DNA of 64,000 nucleotides, taken from positions 171,900,295-171,964,294 of the forward strand of contig OZ023264.1 in the NCBI GenBank assembly GCA_964006375.1, in the 5' to 3' direction. This DNA comes from Tillus elongatus. Its lineage: Eukaryota; Arthropoda; Insecta; Coleoptera; Cleridae. The notes beneath the pieces were generated by a model. That model was not told the origin of the DNA. It saw nothing but the letters and a program-made list of their open reading frames with translations, and ran no database searches. Numbering within the stretch: the stretch's first letter is position 1; every line of letters starts with the position of its first letter. Position numbers and translations under genes: made by a program. Positions 58,438 through 64,000 of this stretch are shown in pieces.

Positions 58438-60980
58438 CAGGCTGTCCCACGTCGAGTAATGTATTATATTATTTCCGAAAATATACACTTTTGAGTGCTG
58501 AAAATTTGTATACGGGGGTTTCCGAAGATTCTCTATTTAATGGAAATAATTTCCAAAATGGCGGACTTCCGGTTACACGGTAAATAGATATAAACATCGT
58601 TATTTCAAATAGAACACTCTGTATATTATTGCATTTTTAGAATACTCATCTAATTTTAGGTTAAAAGTTATTAGAGGATGTTCTCCCTATCTTCAACTGT
58701 TTAGGAGTTATGTCAATTTATTTGATAATTCTGTTCAAGTGGGGGCTGACTTAATGAAGGTGATTTCGTCTCTGTTAGGACGCTGAAAATTCTTTAATTT
58801 GTCAGACACGTTCCAAGGCCATTAAGCTTCGACATGATTGTGAGGAAAAATATTTCATATACAGGGTGTTTTGTAGGATGTATTAGAATTTGGTGTGCTT
58901 TAAACTAGAATAACTCATTTATTTCAAATGGAATACCCTGTATATTATCTTCTCATTGAATATAGCAGATAATTCTCTTCCAAACTGTATTAGCATTCTC
59001 TATACTTAAAGTTGATAATTTTCGAGATATTTGCGGTTTATCAACAACAACAAATATAATTTAATATTTATGAAATTCCAACAAATAACAGAGAATAACC
59101 AAAAGTATTGAAAGTTGAAAATGATCATGACTAGCTAAGAAACTCATGATTAATATTGTTCAAATTGTGTACCATTCGCACTAATACATCGCTCTAAGCG
59201 TATTACAACTCCTTCACTTGTTGTACGCCGTATTTCTGCGGGATCAATATTATCCAAGCAATTACGGACTCTATCTTCAAGTTCTTCTCTAGTGTTGACT
59301 GGAGTCGCATAAACATCTGATTTCAATTTACCCCAAAGGTAAAAATCCAGAACGGTGAGGTCGGGCGACCGTGGGGGCCAATTATATGTTTCGCCGCATC
59401 CCGTCCTTCTCTCTCCGAATTCACCATTTAAAAAGCTCCTCGCCTCTGCTGAATAATGCGCAGTAGCCCCATCTAGTTGATACCAACAATTCACATACGC
59501 ATTAAATGGTAAATTGTCCAAGAAATCAGAGACAGTGGTTCGCAAAATCTCTAGGTACTGCACATCTGTCAGATTATTATCGTAAATGCAGTACGGTATT
59601 TTATCATCCATCAGAAGAGCAAGTTGAAGCTGAATTTTCTCTGAAAACAGCGTTATTTTTTGACATGAGGATTGTCTTGAGCCCAGTAGTGAATATTATG
59701 TCTGTTAAATATTCCTTCATGGGACATCTTTGTTTCGTCGGTCTAAATTATGCTTTTCAGAAATAGAGGATGGTTTCGGTGTCTTTCAAGGAGAGTGTGA
59801 CAAAATTCAATTCGGTGGGCTGGGTCGTTCGGTTCCAGAGCTTGTACACTTATAAATTTATAATTATGCATTTTATGCTTGGACAATATTCTCTGTATGG
59901 AGGAACGTGCTAGGTTCATGTCATGTTCAGCTGAACGTATTGACGCCTTTGGATGAGCTTCGAAATAAGACAACACAGAAATTTGTGTGTCTTCATCTTC
60001 TGTAACTGGAACTGATGTTTGTTTAATCGTGCAACTTCCCGTTCTCAAGAAATTGATTTCATAACGTCAGAATTTCAACGCAGTCATTGGCGAGGACTCG
60101 GGATATCTATCATTAAACAGCCGACATGTTCTGTTGACCAATCTGTTGCACCCTCCATGAAAATAAAATAAATTCAGCAATTGTTCGTTTGAATAGCTGG
60201 TATTATCCATTGTAACGTAGAATTCCTATTAATTCAGACAACAAGGACAAAATAACTCACGTTGTGAATGACAGAAATATAAAACTGACAATAAACGTGA
60301 AAATGTCAAACATCACATAGCACTTTTAGAATTCATACAGATTTTAGACATACTCCAAAAATTATTATTTTTTTGGTAAACCGCAAATATCTCGACTATT
60401 ATCAACTTTAGGTATAGGAAATGCTAATACAGTTTGAAAGATAATTATCTGCTCTATTCAATGAGAAGATAATATACAGGGTGTTTTATTTGAAATAAAT
60501 GAGTTATTCTAGTTTAAAGCACACCAAATTCTAATACATCCTACAAAACACCCTGTATATGAAACAATTTTTCCTCACAATCATGTCGAAGCTTAATGGC
60601 CTGGAAACGTGTCTGACAAATTAAAGAATTTTCAGCATCCTAACAGACACGAAATCACCTTCATTAAGTCAGCCCCCACTTGAACAGAATTATCAAATAA
60701 ATTGACATAACTCGAAAAAAGTTGAAGATAGGGAGAGCATACTCTAATAACTTTTAACCTAAAATTAGATGACTATTCTAAAAATGCAATAATATACAGG
60801 GTATTCTATTTGAAATAACGATGTTTATATCTATTTACAGTGTAACCAGAAGTCCACCATTTTGGAAATTATTTCCATTAAATAGAGCATCTTCGTAAAC
60901 CCCCGTATACAAATTTTCAGCACTCAAAAGTGTTTATTTTCGGAAATAATCTAATACATTACTCGACGTGGGACAGCCTG
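58438..60980 (-). mobile_element. DD41D transposon family D (locus 7), 2,543 bp, 603-bp TIRs, TA flanks
   Basis: The ends are CAGGCTGTCCCACGTCGAGT at 58438 and its complement ending at 60980, each next to TA (58436-58437 and 60981-60982). The inverted repeats run 58438-59040 and 60377-60980 with few differences. Within each, a CCCTGTATATTAT-type module appears twice. High arm identity and a clean TA duplication mark it as the youngest-looking DNA transposon of the window. It encodes one transposase on the minus strand. Confidence 0.95.
59150..60210 (-). pseudogene. DD41D transposase (family D), near full length
   Basis: Minus strand from ATG at 60210: MDNTSYSNEQLLNLFYFHGG and NRTCRLFNDRYPESSPMT (first HTH), a stop after TALKF, then the same frame RTGSCTIKQTSVPV and SVLSYFEAHPKASIRSAEHD with SSIQRILSKHKMHNYK (second HTH). 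The first catalytic Asp is in KSII*TDETK, where TAG replaces the Trp codon. NRHNIHYWAQDNPHV follows, then a stop and frameshift near 59610-59660. The second Asp is in CWYQLDGATAHYS and the third in PPRSPDLTVLDFYLWG, 41 residues later. It ends CISANGTQFEQY. Only about four disabling changes. Confidence 0.92.
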
Positions 60981-60982
60981 TA

Positions 60983-61218
60983 TTCAAAGAGCATGGGTGT
61001 GCCAATTGTGTCCATGTCAAATTTCAGCTTTGATAATGACAGCTGATTTTTTTCTCTTTTTCATCTAATTTGCAATTAAAACCAAAATATAATACTATAA
61101 TTACTGTAGGAGCAATTATTACTCCCACATCGTCACAACGTGTGGAAGTTTCGCACCAGCGACAAACATTTTAATTATTTTTTTTTCGTTTAAACGTCGT
61201 AAAAATGTCAAAACATAT
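60983..61218. other. Unrecognised spacer
   Basis: AT-rich spacer between two DD41D elements. No motif seen. Confidence 0.3.
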
Positions 61219-62115
61219 AGAGTGAGGCGCCAAGAGTTTCTCTTAAGAGTCTCTCAATAATCAAACCGATTTTGATTCGGAAAATTTCGATTCCTAGGTT
61301 TTCGGCCAAGCCCAATTAAACTAAAATATTTCTGCTTACGTGACATTTCCCGTTCTACCGGAAGTGTCCACCAACTTCGTTATTTTAAATACAGTATGCC
61401 AGTTTTTGATAGAATTTTTAATTCTACTCGTAATGTCAACTTTTACTCGCATACTATGTGTCTTAAATTAACCATTTTCAAATTATTTCCTTTTTTCCAA
61501 AATGTTTGCAGAATCATAGTTGCACTTTATACCTGATAACTTCAAGGAAAAATACGTTACAAGATTCATCTTTTGCGCACAACACATCAGTATGTGGAAA
61601 TTCACCATATGTATTACAGTTTTGCATTGCAACATACAGGGTGATAGAAATTGACTTGGCAACTTGACAAACTTTAACTAATCAAAAGTTGGGTTTTTGA
61701 AATAAGACACCTTGTATTTTATTAACCAAGTTAATTGACATTTCGAATCTTTTTCGATTTTTATTAGCATTCCCTATACCTAAATCTAACCGTTTTGGAG
61801 ATAAATACATATTTATTCAAATCAGGGTTGCAAACTTGTAACAATAGTAGCCTTTGGAATTTAATTTGTCAACCAAGTGACATTTGCACGTAGCAAAGTT
61901 TGTTATCGAAATTACAAAATAGGCCCTTAATAGTGATAAAAATGGCCAGTTTAGGGAACCAATTTATGATTTTCTGGAGCTATTAATTATTTATGTTGAA
62001 TGTCATCGAATAATTGGTCGCACATGTCGTGCTTTCTCCGAAAAGTATCCCGATAGAACGAAGCCTAGTTGCCAGTAAAGCCTGTGAAGAGATTATTGAA
62101 GAATTGTTCAAGTTA
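61219..62115 (+). mobile_element. DD41D transposon family E (locus 8), 5' fragment
   Basis: A TIR-like 5' region from about GAGTGAGGCGCCAAGAGTTT with a CTACCGGAAGTGTCCACCAA block and an ACATACAGGGTGATAGAAAT module. It ends in the first HTH of the transposase: IIYVECHRIIGRTCRAFSEK then YPDRTKP at about 61985-62060. This aligns with ECNRIISRTCRMFNEMYP of family C. The catalytic domain and 3' end are absent. Confidence 0.7.
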
Positions 62116-62940
62116 CGGGAGTTTTATCCCGTAGTATATATTGTCTTTATACTGCACCGTTTTCTAATAGAGTTTATCTCTTTTATGTATTAGCTGTATC
62201 AGTTCTTGCAGAAGCGGCTCCTAAATAAGTGCACCTGTGCACGCGCACTGCCGCCTGCTGTGGAAAAAATATTTTTTTTGCTATGCTTCATTTTGATAAA
62301 GTTTTATTTACTTTTTTACTCCTGCATTCATCAAACAAAATTAGTATATTAAGGATCGCAGAGGGTCGGCAGCCATTAATACAGAATCAGAATAAGTATA
62401 GTGTTAATCGTTGCAAACGTTATATACATCCATATCCATATAAAGCAGGCGGGCGGCGGTGTGTATTTTTCGGCGCTCTCACGAAATGCGATACATCAGT
62501 TGGAAATGATCGCCGAATGTTGATGATCTTCGTCGAAAACGACCGAATAAGCAATATGTTGGGCGCTATAAAATTACACACTTCCAGTTTGTACTAGACT
62601 TCCGGCAGAGCGTGTGTACCTACTACGTAGTAATTTTCGTCTTCGCGTCGGATTGATTTTTAATTAGATCATTTCGTTGTTGTTTACATGTTCTAACAAG
62701 ACAATTATTATTATTATTATGGTTACTACTTCGGGTTGCTTAATAAGTGGACAAAATAATTGTGATACTGTGATTAATTCAGTGGATATTTTAAATTTAC
62801 AGGTTAACTTTTAAAGGGACTTTTTAATTACTATAACGTATAACTAACTAGAGGAAAAATTGGTAAGTAGTTAATAATTATTAAGTTTAGTAAGTAGGTT
62901 TCTTTATAATACATTTTCGGGGAAAAAATAGACGAGCCCT
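62116..62940. other. No recognised feature; one 122-codon frame
   Basis: An open frame at 62229-62597 (+) starts MHLCTRTAACCGKN and has no motif I know. The patch at 62.2-62.6 kb is GC-richer than its surroundings. It could be part of an unrecognised element or an unclassified exon, but nothing supports a gene. Confidence 0.3.
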
Positions 62941-62944
62941 CTAT

Positions 62945-63044
62945 TTTTAGTAAATTCTTGTTTAAAAAAATTCACCAATAAAGAATTTTCAAATCAGCGC
63001 GAACTAGGACCCCTAGAACCCATATCCGGGGTCAGTTTCAATTT

Positions 63045-63138
<94 letters not shown>

Positions 63139-63410
63139 ATTTATGTATCCAACCGATAACTCAAAAAATAAGCACCAATTTCGATTAAACTCGGCAAGTG
63201 CCTTTCTTTTATTAATAGCTTGGATGAGTTCGTTAGTCAGGAAAATCGGAAAGATAACGTTTCCCGGAAAAATTTTGAGTTTTGTTTAAAAAAATCTTTT
63301 TTTCCGAAAATTACAAAGGTATTTTAATGAAATTAGGTGGATATGTTGCCTTGTAAAAGACGTTACTACACACTAAAATTCAACTTTCTACATTTTTAGA
63401 CAATTGAGTT
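62945..63410 (+). repeat. Hub repeat, both arms around a TA-GT tract
   Basis: Left arm (GCGCGAACTAGGACCCCTAG, AACCCATATCCGGGGTCAGT) to 63048, hub tract to 63139, then right arm ACCGATAACTCAAAAAATAA and GATGAGTTCGTTAGTCAGGA. Good full view of the family next to 22.7 and 51.9 kb. Confidence 0.88.
63051..63139. repeat. (TA)n-(GT)n compound microsatellite at a hub
   Basis: TA run to 63122, then nine GT units, then ATTTATGTATCC. Confidence 0.95.
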
Positions 63411-63904
63411 TATAACCTCGTAGGACCGTCACTGAGGTTATTATAATTAGGTAATTAGTGGAGGTATGATAGAAACGTAATTAAAGTAAATGTACAAGTT
63501 ATATTACAATTTACACAATATACATCACTCTCACCAATATACCATTCCTAATACACGGTTACACATTATATACAAATCTCATGGGTCTTGAGTTCTATGG
63601 TATTAGATAACTGTGCTTATGACTATTTACACGATTAAACAATTGGCCAGATACAAGCTGCTAATACAAAGGGGGTCGTTCTGCACTTCCCTAACACGGG
63701 ACGCGGTGACACCAGCACGTCTTCAGTTCCACTTCTTACTTAAACTTAAAACTTCCCTAACACACTCTCCGCTTCTCACTTTCCGACTGCCTCCCCCGGC
63801 TAGAACATACTCCGCCTGTTGCGTTTGTTGTTGTCGCGCACGCACTTGTTCGTTATAGCCGGTGGATGAGGATACACAAGCAATGTTGCCAGTTTATAAA
63901 GAGG
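63411..63904. other. ~490-bp insertion or spacer between duplicated hub sequence
   Basis: GC-richer at 63.68-63.86 kb with ACACTCTCCGCTTCTCACTT. The flanking hub text AAAATTACAAAGGTATTTTA and TGGTGGATATGTTGCC (63.31-63.35 kb) recurs at 63.94-63.98 kb. So this block sits between two direct copies of ~90 bases. No coding motif recognised. Confidence 0.4.
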
Positions 63905-64000
63905 GTTGGTTATAAGTTTTCTTTTGAAAAAATTTTTTCTCCGAAAATTACAAAGCTATTTTGATTTGGTGGATATGTTGCCCTGGGTAAGACCCTACTA
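63905..64000 (+). repeat. Hub repeat fragment, cut by window end
   Basis: TTTTCTTTTGAAAAAATTTT, TCCGAAAATTACAAAGCTAT and TTTGGTGGATATGTTGCCCT, a second copy of 63.27-63.36 kb. Confidence 0.75.

Noticed and set aside
62229..62597. Possible host exon of 122 codons
   Set aside because: No recognised domain, no splice context, and the composition is ambiguous. Not supported as a gene.

Overview
This window looks like a repeat-filled intergenic or intronic stretch of an arthropod genome, most likely an insect. The DNA is AT-rich. Every coding trace I recognise belongs to a mobile element of a kind common in insects: Tc1/mariner-group transposons, a pogo-like transposon with a C-terminal PHD-like finger, Penelope-like elements, non-LTR retrotransposons, a gypsy/errantivirus-like env remnant and tRNA-derived SINEs. 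I found no convincing host gene, rRNA gene, intact tRNA gene or CRISPR array. Every transposase and reverse transcriptase here is broken by stops, frameshifts or deletions.

Layout. 0-1.3 kb: degraded repeats. 2-3.4 kb: LINE on the minus strand. 3.7-4.1 kb: SINE. 4.3-5.6 kb: LINE C-terminus between two direct ~350-bp copies. 5.6-5.9 kb: foldback. 7.0-7.8 kb: a second SINE type, a TA tract and a hammerhead-like motif. 8.3-8.7 kb: SINE. 9.0-9.6 kb: ~152-bp tandem repeat. 10.3-12.6 kb: SINE, then an inverted-repeat-bounded composite repeat and a TA tract. 15.7-17.3 kb: truncated SINE and a DD41D transposon with a small intron. 18.2-18.8 kb: LINE endonuclease fragment inside TA tracts and a 180-bp palindrome. 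19.4-22 kb: DD41D fragment, hammerhead-like pair, SINE, mariner. 22.7-23.9 kb: hub repeat. 24.3-27.4 kb: two DD41D elements joined tail to tail. 30.4-32.3 kb: DD41D element with both inverted repeats. 32.6-33.5 kb: Tc1. 33.7-35.4 kb: Penelope-like element with hammerhead motif and foldback. 36.5-40.2 kb: hub repeat split by a long-TIR DD41D element. 42.6-43.4 kb: second Penelope-like element with hammerhead motif, abutted by a SINE. 43.6-45 kb: LINE. 46.3-47.8 kb: env remnant and probable LTR. 47.8-53.3 kb: hub repeats, SINE and a hammerhead foldback. 54.2-55.2 kb: tandem array with an inserted SINE. 55.5-57.9 kb: pogo. 58.4-61.0 kb: DD41D element with ~600-bp TIRs and TA flanks. 61.2-62.1 kb: 5' fragment of another DD41D element. 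62.9-64 kb: hub repeat.

Three themes connect the parts. First, at least eight loci derive from Tc1/mariner-group elements with a D-41-D catalytic spacing where it can be counted, belonging to at least five sequence families. Second, a non-coding 'hub' repeat carries a short internal TATATGTAT seed that has grown into long (TA)n tracts in many copies. Those tracts coincide with insertion sites of TA-targeting transposons. Third, minimal hammerhead-ribozyme-like motifs (a CTGANGA-like core, a hairpin, then GAAAC, four bases and GTC) occur at about seven places. Two lie just 3' of Penelope-like GIY-YIG endonuclease reading frames.

All calls come from reading the sequence. Family names rest on recognised motifs, and no database search was run.
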